Assembly (NCBI GenBank): GCA_000827325.1
Contig: KN832887.1
Coordinates: forward strand, 62,001 to 126,000
Length of the DNA: 64,000 bases
Source of the DNA: Oidiodendron maius Zn
Taxonomy: Eukaryota; Ascomycota; Leotiomycetes; Myxotrichaceae
Reading direction: 5' to 3'
The notes under the pieces were generated by a model. That model was not told the DNA's origin and searched no databases. It saw only the letters and a program-made list of their open reading frames with translations. The position numbers and the translations under genes are program-made. This document shows positions 53,871-64,000 of the stretch, one piece after another (the first letter of the stretch is position 1; every line of letters begins with the position of its first letter).

Positions 53871-56105
53871 CTACTGATATTGACTGTCCTTCGGAACAGG
53901 GTCAAAGAAAGAGTCGTCCAGGAAGTCTTCAAGAATATCAATATTTCTTATCTCATCCCAGCCCATGCCGTCCTGCATGATTGGAATCTCTATTACTTCG
54001 GGATAGGCATCCATGGGCGGGTCTATAGGTGTTTGTACGGCCATGCTCTGTAATGATGATTGAATAGTGGACATGGAATTATCCGACGGATAAGATCCAG
54101 TCGACCATCTCTTGAACGGTTCCGCGGCGCTTGTTGCTGGTAGTGTCGAACGTTGATGTGATGAGACTGCGGCTTCAATGTTGTCTTGATTTGCTGCACT
54201 CTGTGATGTGATGTTTTGATCCGTGGTTCTATTTGAGCCTGCTAGATGTAGTTGCGGTTGTTCAATGTTTGTATCCTCTTCCTCAGGTGCATCTGGATAG
54301 GAGAGGGGCCGAGTAAAATAGTCTTCTGGTTCCACCACAGCGTCGGCCCGAGGCTGATTATAACGCGACTCACCTAGTGCCCGCTGTATGATTGCTATGT
54401 ATTCCCTATGAACTCTTTCATCTGGTGGTAGAGCTCCACGTTGGACTCCATCTGCTACGCTTGCTGAGATATCAGCTAAGATTTCATCAGCACTACGAAG
54501 CGAGGTGGTAGATATCCTCTCCGGCCCGTTCCCTTTCGAATATCAGTAGTTATACTTTGTAGGGGGATAGAATGTCTTTTACATGGAGTTAACGGTGGCT
54601 GGGTCTCTGGGAATAAAATTCCCCAGATATCATACCATTTGTCGTAATCTTGTCGTCCGGGATGAGCTCTTGCTTTGACAAGTTGCTCAATCTTCTCCCA
54701 CTCGCCATCATTAATGCCCTCTTTGAGACTTGGGTCACCCTTGTTGCACATCTGCTCTTCTCCTCGGTGGCTCACCAGCTCCGCCTTACTGTCAAATATA
54801 GTATAACACCTTTCGCATTGCGCGATTCGATGGTTTTTGAAGTGGTCCCTTTCACGTATCAGTATATATATTCCACTATTAACAGGTATCAAACCATACT
54901 TTATGCGACGGATTGAAGGGATTCTTGGATGGATACAGTTTCGATATCTCTCATTGGTAAAAGAGCAGTATTTATGAGGATCCCTTTTATGGAAATGGCA
55001 GGCGAATGTAGGCGAAGAGACGGTAGAGTTGGATGGTAGTCTTCGTTTCCTCCGTACTTGATCCGATTTCTCGTAGTCTTCCTGCCCGTCCGAATTCGGG
55101 CCACGCTTGCCGGTTTGTGAATTTTTTGCCCCTCCTGCTCCTGTGCTGGAACTAAGATTTGAAGCTTCTGCTGAGAAACTTCTGGAAGCCTCATTTCCGT
55201 CTGGCGCATCTGAAGGAGGAGGTGTACTCTTGACAGAATCATTGTTATCCCTTACAGAGTCTACTTTGTGAACTGAAGGAATGGTTTGTGCTGCGGGTGA
55301 CCGGCGATGGCTTAAAACAGTTGATATGCAAGAATCTATGGCATGATAGAACTGATATTTCCAGAATTTATCCTGATGAGAAGAATATTTCTCTTTATCA
55401 ATTCCAGCTGAGATGCCTGTCTCAGGAGGACGATTCCTTAACGGCAGAGATTTGCCATTCAGGCTTGTTTGGAAGGCTTTTGATGACGGAGTGGAGTTGA
55501 CGAATTCGCCATATTGGTTAACTTCACCTTTCATGGTCCACCACGGGCTCTGTCTATCAAAAGCCATCTGTAATTTCGGGTTGAGGTCTATAGACGGACG
55601 GCTTGTGGATGAACCACAGCTTTGTTTTGTTAGAAACAAACTGTTCTCGACGTAAAGGGTCTCATGCGTACTCATCCAAAGGAGCAAATGCATCAGACAA
55701 CGACTTGTCAGATATCCGGTGCTTCAGTAGCTCCACGGGACAATCCTCGCACCGATAGTGCTTACATTCGGAGCAACATTCAATGAAGGTTGACATCCCT
55801 CCTTCGGCACAATCACAGCAGGCCCAATAACGTTCAGGCATAGACTCATAACCCTCCATTTCTCCGTCCTCCTCACTATGTGATATAAAGCTCGGGGGTT
55901 TACTGCTCTCCGGTGTAGTGCTCTCCGATTTCGTCCTATGTTGTGGAAAGCTTCGCTGTTCAATTCTCTGCAGCGTAATGGCCTGCAATTTAGTGCTCTG
56001 CGGATTGATACTCTGCGATTTCATGGTCTGCGGTGTAACGACTTGCGGCTTGCTGCCCTGCGATCTATTCCTCTGACGCCCTAGCCTTCTCCAAAGCTTA
56101 GGCAT
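53871..56105 (-). CDS. Large zinc-binding protein with pentapeptide repeat and C2H2-like fingers
   Basis: Four exons, 56105-55672, 55619-54900, 54848-54583 and 54532-53871, with introns of 50-52 bp all ending in AAAG, give 693 aa in one frame. N terminus: an imperfect five-residue repeat at about 17-65 (units such as VVTPQ, TMKSQ, SINPQ, STKLQ). Then a zinc site at about 105-135 (WACCDCAEGG, CCSECKHYRCEDC). Middle, about 350-460: ACHFHKRDPHKYC, RIPSIRRIKDHFKNHRIAQC and CYTIFDSKAELVSHR, then DYDKWYDIWGILFP, a pattern common in fungal C2H2-domain proteins of unknown role. The C terminus is acidic and unstructured. Splicing restores RRIKDHFKNH, which supports the second intron. If the first intron is not used, this is two genes (56105-55662, 147 aa; and 55567-53871, 531 aa), only 94 bp apart, which I find less likely. 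Confidence 0.72.
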
Positions 56106-57157
56106 GGTGCGGTACTCGATTCCTACACAGATCTGAGACAGAAGCCGCAGAGGTAATTCGAAATATGTAAAGGTATTCAAAGTGACTGGATTGTTACCAG
56201 GCTGGCCCACTATAGTATAAACCACAATGAGTATTGCGGGCTTAAGGGAAATAGATAAGACAGCGAGGGCCATCTTTCGCTCATATAAGGACTGCAAGGA
56301 AATCCAGAATCAATTACCATCAAGCGTATGCAAAATGTCCCCAAACTATCCCCACCAAGCCTTGCTTTCCGGGGGGGATTCAGGTGCAATGCGGGGAGGG
56401 GGAGGCCGCTCGGCGACGCTCCTAGGGAAGGTAATTCGAGAAAAGAAAAATCACAGAGCGAGCGTGCGAAGAAGAAAGCCCAATATTTCCGACGATATAG
56501 GAGAATGAAGATATAGATACTAGAAGCTTACGAGTGTTTTGAATGCGATGGTACGCCTTGGTTGCCTTACTTGGTGGGTGGTTAGGCGGCCGCGCGACAT
56601 CTATTCGCCGATGATTTTGCGAGAGTTCGCAGAAGCGGGGCAATCCATCCCTGCTACCATGAAGGGAAACGGGATAGTGGAAGCTTCGGGCTGCCTCCGA
56701 ATGGACATTTGTTAGATAAGGAAGTATGTGAAGATAAAAACTCTATCTATGATTGCAACGAGGCTGAAAATATGGCTTCGTAAGGGCCCGCAATATGTGT
56801 CTCTAGTCCACGGCTACGTCGAGGGGCCGGCAGCTAAGTCCCTGACTCCACCAGGCGAAAAGTGACGATTGGATTGAAAAATTTTGCCCTGATTATGATC
56901 AGGCACAGGCGGGAGTGGCTTACATATCTTGGATAAGGCTGTTCTAGACACGTAAGGCTGAGTTGATGACATGAACCGTTTGGATGCCTAAAAGATACTT
57001 TGCAGATTCTCCACACCTATGTCCCTCCCCGTGTTGCTGGGCTCGGGGTTAGATGGACAGAGAATGAGGTTATGCTCAATATGCCGAAGCTTTTGATTAG
57101 ATTTAAACTCTAGAGCGATTCTATGAATCTCGGACTATATACATCTTTCCTTATTAA
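56106..57157. other. Intergenic region
   Basis: Upstream of the zinc protein and 3' of the phosphatase. A G/C-rich patch lies at about 56367-56430. No recognisable gene. Confidence 0.55.
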
Positions 57158-58417
57158 TTAAGCAAGCCCAGTAGGGATTGTCTGCCCTGGAGAACAGACA
57201 CACCCTCCGGTCCCCAAACTCGTCTGCGGTGGTCCGCTGCAAACGACCTGCGACGTATACGGCAGTACCGCTGTCGTCGGGCCGGTTCCAGAGATGGTCT
57301 CCGCCTTCACCAAGACGGGAATCACGGAACCGGTCGAGAGGCTAAAGGGGATGTGATTCAGAACAGCGAGGATACTGGCCCCCTCTCCGGAATGAGTTGT
57401 GAAACTCAGAAAGGTATTCCCATCGGTCTGGAAGATCTGGTCCAGAAGAGTCTTGGAGCGCAGATTCTGCGCTGAGGACGTCTCAGACGTGGAATTCCGG
57501 AAGAGGAGGTCGTGTTCCGTGAACCCAGGCTCGATGGTGTAGGTGGGGAAGTTCTCGCGGATGTAGGTGAGGGTGCTGCGGCTGTCGCAAGTGTGGATGT
57601 CGATGCCCTCACGTAGCAGCTCCTTGACTTCTGGGATGAAGGGGAACTGACGGGGAAGGTCGAGTCCATTGAACGAGTACCACGCGGTTTGCAGGCAGCG
57701 AGTCATGGGGCTGGTATAGAAGCTCTGCGGGGTTTGGATGTTTTGAGTCTTGATCAGCTTCTCCCACAGCGCGTTGACTTTCATGGCCTGTGAGATGCCG
57801 AGATTTGAGAGGTGGGCGTCCCTCCAGGTCACAGTTTCATTGCCATCCAGCTGGGCGTAGTAGCACTGGTATGTGTTAGTCGATACGGGTATCAATGGAC
57901 ATAGTGCGAAAATGTCAGGGAATATCGCTGAGTACCATGCCAAAAGTACAAAGCTTAGCTACTTACGTTCCAGGCCGGGGTTCCAAAGTAGCTCTCCGCA
58001 TCGTTGTGGAATCCATCGCCGTGCCGGCCGATGAAAAGCACCTTGTACTGCACATTTCTGGGAGCGTGGAAGTTTAGCAGGTTCACCTGGTTGGCGAACC
58101 GCTCCCACTGGCTCTTCTTACGTCCAAAGTCGAACAGGGCGTCTCCGGGGTAACTCTGGTTAATCAACCCGAAGTTCGTTCCAATCTACCAGGCCATTGT
58201 CAGCAATTGGGCAATTGAGACGCGATAATGGGATTGGCCATACGAAATCGAACGTCGACGGGTTAGTCGACGAGTTGTCTTGGAGGAAATACCCAGGCAC
58301 ACTGCTGTACTGAATGTACTGTAGGACCGGCTTCTGCTTGAGGTTCACCGTGTCCGCCACAACACCCGACACCGCGAGAGCCGCAACAGCAATTGATCCT
58401 AGAAATCTGGCCATCAT
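57158..58417 (-). CDS. Secreted histidine phosphatase superfamily protein (phosphoglycerate-mutase-like)
   Basis: Exons 58417-58244, 58185-57967 and 57865-57158 give 366 aa; all splices are phase 0, introns 58 and 101 bp. Signal peptide at about 1-22 (FLGSIAVAALAVSGVVA). Splices restore STFDF-IGTNFGL and GTPAWN-CYYAQL. The catalytic His is in LFIGRHGDGFHND, an Arg in YTSPMTRCLQTA and the second His in FTTHSGEGAS, the usual superfamily set. C terminus has CVCSPGQ, not a clear anchor. It probably removes phosphate from an extracellular substrate; the substrate is unknown. Two tandem ATGs exist at the start (58417 and 58414). Confidence 0.92.
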
Positions 58418-59961
58418 TATCGCGAGTCTTGTCTCGGCCTGGTCAAGAATTTAGGGAGAGCTGGAGAGAAAGAGCGGCTATCAATGAGGGGGGATCAGCG
58501 CTTTGTTATATGTGTTTTCCGGGTGCAGACATTATTTTCCAAGCTGCCTGCAGCTGCAGCTGGACACCACTGGCAGCTCCCCAGTTGGTAGCTCGCATCC
58601 CTTGCTCTCACACCCACGTGCTCAACTGCTAATGGCGACAATCCGGAGCTGTCACCTAGGATACTGAACATAGGTAGGGATTGCGTTGCTAGGCATGGCG
58701 ATTGCGGCGATAACCTTGCCTCATCTGAAGTTCTGCACCATCGGAGGCTGGATACCGAGTTGGTCTGCGCGGCGATATTCTTCGTCAATATTTCTGCTTG
58801 TAGAAGGTTAGATCCAACACCTACAAGGAGCGGGGTCAGGCAAGGGTTTGAGCCCAATTACTCTAGAACGTGCTGCGGTGGCTAGACCCTGCAACGGACC
58901 GACCGATGCTGGAAGCTAATCTCTCAGTGTCGTATTTCCTACGATCACTCACCTTCTCCCCAGCACAGCGGGTACAACCAAAGCACAGCTCAGATCACTG
59001 CTGTTGCCATAGAACGATTTGATGCAGCATATGCCCTGCGACGCCGGTCAATTGCCCAGGTGGTCCGAGAATCCCGGTATTAGAAGATCCCAGTATCTTT
59101 ACCCGCTACCAGGCATGCGACTGTAGCAAATTGATTCAAATTTCTCTTCGGAGCAAATAAAAGCGCTATCAGACACCCCGCTACGGCATGTATTGTACAA
59201 TCCGGCTCAGCCCTCCGACACAAGCTGAGATCGCATCTGTGACAGACATCCATCGCCCCACGTTGGATCGCCCTTGCAGTGCTTGTATCCGTGCGATATT
59301 GCCCTAGCATAACTTAACTAGTTTTCTTGTTCAATACGCCTCCTCTGTGTTGGAAGCTGGGTTTGACTTCTGAGCCATTTTGGAAGAACGAACGGGGTTT
59401 AATTGCTAGCAGACTTGCGAGGGCATATTCTTCTGACATCAAATCATTATGAGTTCTCTTAATATGGATTTATGAGAAAGGAACCGATATTTAGGTGATA
59501 GATTATTCCTGCTGCATTCCTGAGTGCGCTGATCTAATTTCGAAGGACGAGACATATTCAGACGCTGAGCTATCCCAGATGGAACATTCGAATCCGTGGC
59601 TGCGCATAACTGGCAGCAGTACGAAATAGACTTATGGTAGACGACATCCACAAAACTTACAAGGCTCTTAACACACATACAGAACCGGTTAGATACGCAA
59701 ATAACGCCTGATGCAGCCTCATCGCTGACTGGGTTCCTCCTAGATGCTGTCGCCTTATCGATAAAGCCTTTCAAGGCCCAGAGTACGCAGAGCCCAAAGA
59801 AAGGTAGATGGCCAACTGCCAAAGGAAAAACGGTGTCGCTATGTACTGAAATTTCATTCATGATCTCGGCTTAGGATTCATACGTCCAATGGAGATCGCT
59901 CTTATCCCCGATCTACCATGCACCAGTGAATCCCCTGCTCGCCATTTTCGCTCCGGTGTAT
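58418..59961. other. Intergenic, no recognisable gene
   Basis: Open frames at 58495-58857, 59080-59310 and 59439-59861 (all minus) lack motifs. One chance copy of CCGAGAAT lies at 59065-59072. Confidence 0.55.
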
Positions 59962-60495
59962 TTAGAAATAACCCTCGGAGGAGTTATCCGAATCGTACAT
60001 ACCTCGAGCAACCATATCATCCATAGCCTCATTGCAAAGTTGATCTGCCCGCACGTTTTGCTCCCTCGGTATCCAAGCGTATTCCACGCTCCCTTCTCTA
60101 TCCAGTCTATCATGCAGCTCCGCAGCTTTCTTAATAAGATCTTGATTCTTAACTGGATTACCGGCAGCATTTGTCCAGCCGTTTCGGCGCCACTTATGTA
60201 TCCACTCCGTCATACATCCGATGGCATATTTCGAATCAGAGTGAATCGTGACGTCCATATATGGGTTTGAATCTAGCTGACCATATTTCTCGAGGCCTAA
60301 CTCCAGGGCAAGTATGATGGCTGCAATTTCTGCCCTCTGATTTGTCGGTGAATAAGGCTCTTTAGGGAGGGGCTTTTTATAGAGCATGTCCTTTCCCCAT
60401 TTCCTCTCAATAACGGCGGCAGCGGCTGATACACTCTTTGACCTTCCATTGCCTCTGCACCCACCATCAACATAGATTTCCATGGTATACACCAT
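59962..60495 (-). CDS. Ribonuclease H (RNase H1 type)
   Basis: Cuts the RNA strand of RNA-DNA hybrids. Single exon, 177 aa from the ATG at 60495 (MVYTMEIYVDGG); the second Met, four codons on, is an alternative start. The four acidic catalytic positions are visible: YVDGGCRGNG, NQRAEIAAI, TIHSDSKYAIGC and QNVRADQL. Also WIHKWRRNGW, the basic-protrusion-like segment. No N-terminal hybrid-binding domain, which many eukaryotic RNase H1 proteins carry, and no retroelement domains around, so a stand-alone host enzyme is likely. Confidence 0.92.
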   Translation of the reverse strand: MVYTMEIYVDGGCRGNGRSKSVSAAAAVIERKWGKDMLYKKPLPKEPYSPTNQRAEIAAIILALELGLEKYGQLDSNPYMDVTIHSDSKYAIGCMTEWIHKWRRNGWTNAAGNPVKNQDLIKKAAELHDRLDREGSVEYAWIPREQNVRADQLCNEAMDDMVARGMYDSDNSSEGYF

Positions 60496-61293
60496 GGTGA
60501 TGAAGCTTGTCAAGAGGGAAAGACGAGGTGCGTGGAAGAATATCTGCAATGGCCTTCGAGAACTGGGTCTGTGCAAAGGTTGTGATGTGGAGCGGCGTGA
60601 GGAGGAAGCTGATAGGGAGGCAGGATGTGCGGGGTACAGGCGAATAATCGCAAGTTTCGTTGCTGAATGTGGAATTTAGGAGCGTGTCCGCAACGACAGC
60701 TCCTACTATGATTTTAATTTCGCAGATGCATACACGGTCACGCTTGGTGAGGAGGATTTGTTCGCCGCAGTTCAAAACAGTGCGATGCGGAGGTAGAAGG
60801 AAGGAGGAGGAGGAGGTCGAGGAGGAGGGGTTGGCCTCCCGCGAAGGTGAAACGGATATGAGCAGCCACTGTCTCGTCCCAACGCCCTACAGGAGGGCTG
60901 AGCTCGTGACACCAGTTAGGCACCAAGCTGCTAGTAAAGCCTAATACGGAAGTGAAGTCAGCTTGTTCAGCTGCCGGTTCAGCTAGTCGGGGTATGAGTT
61001 CAGTTCATTCAGCAGTAATTGCCTCCTAGTTGAGTATATTGGGGAGTATTATCCGTCTGGTAGTTCAGTCAGTCGCATTTGAGATCAGTCGTTGAATGGA
61101 TGTTTTGCAAGACCTATGTAGCATGACCAACAAGTGCGTGAAAAAGGAGGATGCTACTGACGGCTTATTCTTGCCAGGGTAAAGGGGTGCTCGGAACCGA
61201 AATTCAGCTTAGCCAGGCTGCAATATCATAAAATCAGTCACACGAATTAGGTCCTGATATACTGTGTTGATGCAGGGCTCTTCTGATTGGCAG
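60496..61293. other. Upstream region of RNase H with purine triplet repeat
   Basis: A purine-rich AGG/GGA tract lies at about 60792-60832 (imperfect GGAGGAGGAGG). The rest shows no recognisable gene. Confidence 0.5.
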
Positions 61294-61373
61294 AATCAAT
61301 ATACTACTAAGCATATATGATCGAATGCAGCTGATATTTTGACTCAACTAACTACAGAGCGTCTGAATAGCCT
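61294..61373 (+). mobile_element. Remnant of a Ty1/Copia retrotransposon (end of RNase H domain)
   Basis: Plus strand reads NQYTTKHI, a stop, then SNAADILTQLTTERLN. This matches the C-terminal end of Copia polyproteins (SKHIDxRYHF...ADILTKPL). The piece between KHI and the ADILT part is missing. About 80 bp remain; no LTR recognised. Confidence 0.55.
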
Positions 61374-61376
61374 CCT

Positions 61377-61603
61377 TATATATTCGAATATTCAGTAATT
61401 ACGCCGATATTTGGCGCCGAATATCGGTATGTCCTGCCCTAGGTTCTGGTGCTGGATTCATGTTATCACCACTAAATCAGGCCGTATTCAGATGCCAGTT
61501 GCCACTTTACCACCTTAGACAGCATCCATCAACATAAGTTAACTACCGAATAGGCCAAATATCGGTAATATCAGCGAACCGAGGACAATTATTCGAATAT
61601 AAA
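61377..61603. mobile_element. Possible MITE: about 225 bp bounded by interrupted inverted repeats
   Basis: Left end has palindrome TATTCGAATA at 61381-61390 and CCGATATTTGGC at 61404-61415; right end has the reverse complement GCCAAATATCGG at 61554-61565 and TATTCGAATA at 61590-61599. The left arm is itself a near-palindrome (61404-61427). The arms are separated by spacers of unequal length (13 and 24 nt), and I see no clear target-site duplication, so the call is tentative. No coding capacity. Confidence 0.42.
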
Positions 61604-62896
61604 CAGTCTCCATTTTGAACATATCGTCAGTTAAGATTACTCTGTTCTTCTGCCAATTTGTTAACCTCGAATTCCAAATACAACTTCAAATAACTCAAAT
61701 AGATGAGGGATGGTCGTATCGAGGTTCTGCGTTCCAGGTGAGTGGAGGTAGTTACTCTTCTAGGGCCAGACTGCGGACATAGGGAAGGTGAATGGAGAAT
61801 CGTATTGAATGGTTATTTGGTTGAATACAACTTAATATGAACAAATAAACTTCTTCATTTACCAAGTACTAGATATTTAATTTCTTTCGCGCAAAGAGTC
61901 CTGGAGAAGATAATCTTCTTTATAAAATCAAAACTACACTCGTCCGGATGCAAACTAAGTAATCATTTTGGAAGTTGGCCCAATATCGCGAGTATTATAT
62001 GAAACCCCTCTATGTCCTGACATCGCCTATTCTTGCTTTCCTCATACCTCTAAAAAATATCTCGTGTACAGAGAAACCTTAATGGGAAATCGTGACCATG
62101 TCAACCGCACACGAATCGGCCAAACACAGCTAGAGAATAAACCTCTAATCCTCTTTAAAATAAGACCTCCCAAGTAAATCCAACCCATTCTTAAAAGATC
62201 TCACCATGCGAATTCCAAGGACCATCTTCAGAGCTTTGAGAGTGGAGTTATATGCGTGCTTGAAATACCAACCGGACGCACGAAGTCGCGTATCCGATAA
62301 AAAGCAGCATTCGACTCCGAAGCTGAGAGGTAGCCATTGGTCGCTCCGTAGAACTCAGCGAAGTCGGGCAGCCCTCTAATGCAGAGAAAGACAGTGGGTT
62401 GATAGGCGATGAGAATGTTTGGTGGGTGGACGTGGCTGTGTCTGTGTGGGTGTCGATGCTCTCTGGGCACAAGAACCGTGACGGACGAGAGAAGGGGCAG
62501 AGCAGGAGGGAGGTTATGTTCATTAGAGGGGTATGTATTACTATAATTATTTACAATTAAGACAAATAAACACTCGTCGGGCCGGGACGACCGGGGGACG
62601 GAAAAGGGAGAGACAGAAATCCAATCTTTTTGTTTTTCTCCAAATCTTGGGTATGCCTTGTATGGGCTGCGTTCATATGCAGGAGTTTTGACCAGCGCAA
62701 AAGAAATTGGAGATGAGGAAGAAAACAAAAAGTGTTCATGATGTTGGGGTATAGAATAAGGTAGAGTAGGTATGTGAGAAAGAACATTTCATCAAACGCT
62801 AAAAAACATGGGAAGACCATGCCATGACCAACCCGCGCGCCTAAATTCCGCCCCCTGCCTGGACCCGAAGAATGAAGTGTGGACAACGCTGGCTTC
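61604..62896. other. Intergenic, AT-rich then 3' flank of the GPI protein
   Basis: No recognisable gene. Open frames at 62228-62988 on the minus strand have no motif and lie just past the stop of the GPI protein, so they are probably 3' UTR or chance. Confidence 0.55.
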
Positions 62897-63745
62897 TTAT
62901 AAGACGCCAGCGAGGAAGAATGCGCCCACTGCAGCTGCGGCACCGAGGACACCCGCGAGGTTGCTGCTCGAGCTGAGCATGCCGGCATTTGGTAACGAGG
63001 AGACGGTGGGCGAGGAAGAAGAGACAGTGGCAGGGACAGTGGTATTGGCTGGGGCCGTGCCGATGAGAGGTGCGGAGGTGGTGGTCGGGTAGGTTGTGGT
63101 GGAGTTGCAGGTGGTGGTGCTGTTGTAAGCTGTGGTCACGGCCTTGGTGGTAGAGTGGGCAGTTGTAGATGTTGTGGTGGTGGAGGTGGAGGTCGATGTA
63201 GGAGTTGGATATGTCATCAAGTCGGCGGCCGCAGTCATCATCGTGATGGCTCGGAAATGCGTCTCTGCTGCTGCACCAGTGACAGTGGTCGTGGCAGTCA
63301 CAGTTGAAGATGGAGCGCTGACGGCGTCGCCGGTTGCGACGCACAACATGCTTGTCTTCCCTGCCAGATCGCATCCTACGGTAGCAACTCTGCACAAAAG
63401 TCAGTATGATGATCGCGTATATCGAACTCGCGACTCGTACCCTTGGCCAGGCACGCTCATGATGAATGCAGCAGTGTTGGGCCCCTGAACCAGCGTGTAT
63501 GGTTGATTAAAGTTGCAGGTCTTGGAGTCGCTGCCGGCCGTGCAGCCGACGAGGTAGGTGGTAACATCACCAGCCTAGAATCACGTCAGTCCCGATATTT
63601 CCTCCTCATAAAACAGCAATTGGGGACTGACAGCAGCCAGCTGGTACGCGACGACGGGGAACGAAGGTACAAACAGGTCTTGATCGGGGAGCGCGGCAGC
63701 GATGGCGCCGGCCACGAAGACGAAGGAGAGACTCGAAGTCAACAT
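62897..63745 (-). CDS. GPI-anchored Ser/Thr-rich surface protein
   Basis: Exons 63745-63632, 63574-63441 and 63389-62897 give 246 aa. Signal peptide at 1-18 (MLTSSLSFVFVAGAIAAA). Splices restore YQLAA-AGDVTTYLVGC and MSVPGQG-VATVGCDLAG. The globular N-terminal part has four cysteines (GCTAG, TCNFNQPY, VGCDLAG, MLCVATG). It is followed by a long Thr/Ser-rich stretch at about 150-225, likely O-mannosylated (STSTSTTTTSTT), then a GPI signal: small residues SSSSN, and hydrophobic LAGVLGAAAAVGAFFLAGVL. Function unknown; cell wall or membrane surface location. The second intron starts right after the first globular half. Confidence 0.85.
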
Positions 63746-64000
63746 GATGCGTTTGATTTTCAAAATGAGTGGCTTCGCAAAGATGCGAGAAGGAAAAGGA
63801 AGACGCAGCAGCGAGTTAGATGGGTCTTCTTCGTGACAGCATGAACGGTAAGAACAGAGAGAAGGGAAGAGAAGCAGTCGAAAGAGGTAAACGTGAGGAA
63901 ATTGGCGATTTAAGATTGCAGTGGCGATCTCTTCCGGAAGTGGGAGCAATTTCAGGAACGGCCTGTAGTGATTGGCTGAGGCGGAGAGTGTTTAGAAAAG

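Noticed and set aside
62228-62988. Minus-strand frames of 90-166 codons
   Set aside because: Lie downstream of and overlapping the end of the GPI protein, with low-complexity sequence and no motif.
1-64000. CRISPR arrays, rRNA genes, bacterial operons
   Set aside because: No regular spaced repeats, no rRNA signatures, and gene structure is fungal throughout.

Overview
The window is nuclear DNA of a filamentous ascomycete (Pezizomycotina). The coding genes carry short GT-AG introns of about 50-100 bp, several secreted plant cell wall hydrolases are present, and there are AT-rich, apparently RIP-like decayed stretches, fungal-type Zn(II)2Cys6 and PTH11/rhodopsin-like proteins and a Cdc25-type RasGEF. 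All gene models below were built by reading reading frames and splice sites by eye; no database search was run.

Layout. 1-0.86 kb: 5' part of cobalamin-independent methionine synthase (minus strand, cut by the window edge). 0.9-4.6 kb: promoter, AT-rich desert and a decayed ankyrin-repeat gene. 4565-4906: a run of Ns, followed to about 10 kb by a richer-GC desert with no recognisable gene. 11.4-15.1 kb: SH3/RasGEF protein. 17.0-18.3 kb: secreted endopolygalacturonase. 19.4-22.2 kb: one protein joining a fungal rhodopsin-like 7-TM domain to a fucose-permease-type MFS transporter. 23-25.3 kb: decayed cysteine-rich gene.

26.7-41.4 kb is the most interesting part: a compact sugar-utilisation cluster of a secreted GH27 alpha-galactosidase, a Zn(II)2Cys6 regulator, an SGNH esterase, an L-fuconate dehydratase, a GH95 fucosidase-type enzyme without signal peptide, a maltose-type MFS sugar transporter and a GH36 raffinose synthase/alpha-galactosidase-type enzyme without signal peptide. 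Together they suggest extracellular trimming, import of an oligosaccharide, intracellular release of L-fucose (or L-galactose) and galactose, and oxidative breakdown of the deoxy sugar. The upstream regions of GH27 (twice), the esterase, the GH95/MFS divergent pair and GH36 share the octamer ATTCTCGG within a longer consensus, a candidate operator for the cluster regulator.

41.6-43.5 kb: a basic protein with a PD-(D/E)XK-like core. 44.2-44.9 kb: GH62 arabinofuranosidase pseudogene. 46.9-47.5 kb: secreted GH24 (phage-type) lysozyme. 48.7-49.6 kb: DUF1295/steroid-reductase-like membrane protein. 50-53.8 kb: AT-rich decayed region with a tRNA-like gene. 53.9-56.1 kb: large zinc-binding protein with an N-terminal pentapeptide repeat. 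57.2-58.4 kb: secreted histidine acid phosphatase family protein. 60.0-60.5 kb: RNase H. 61.3-61.6 kb: Copia remnant and a possible MITE. 62.9-63.7 kb: GPI-anchored Ser/Thr-rich surface protein.
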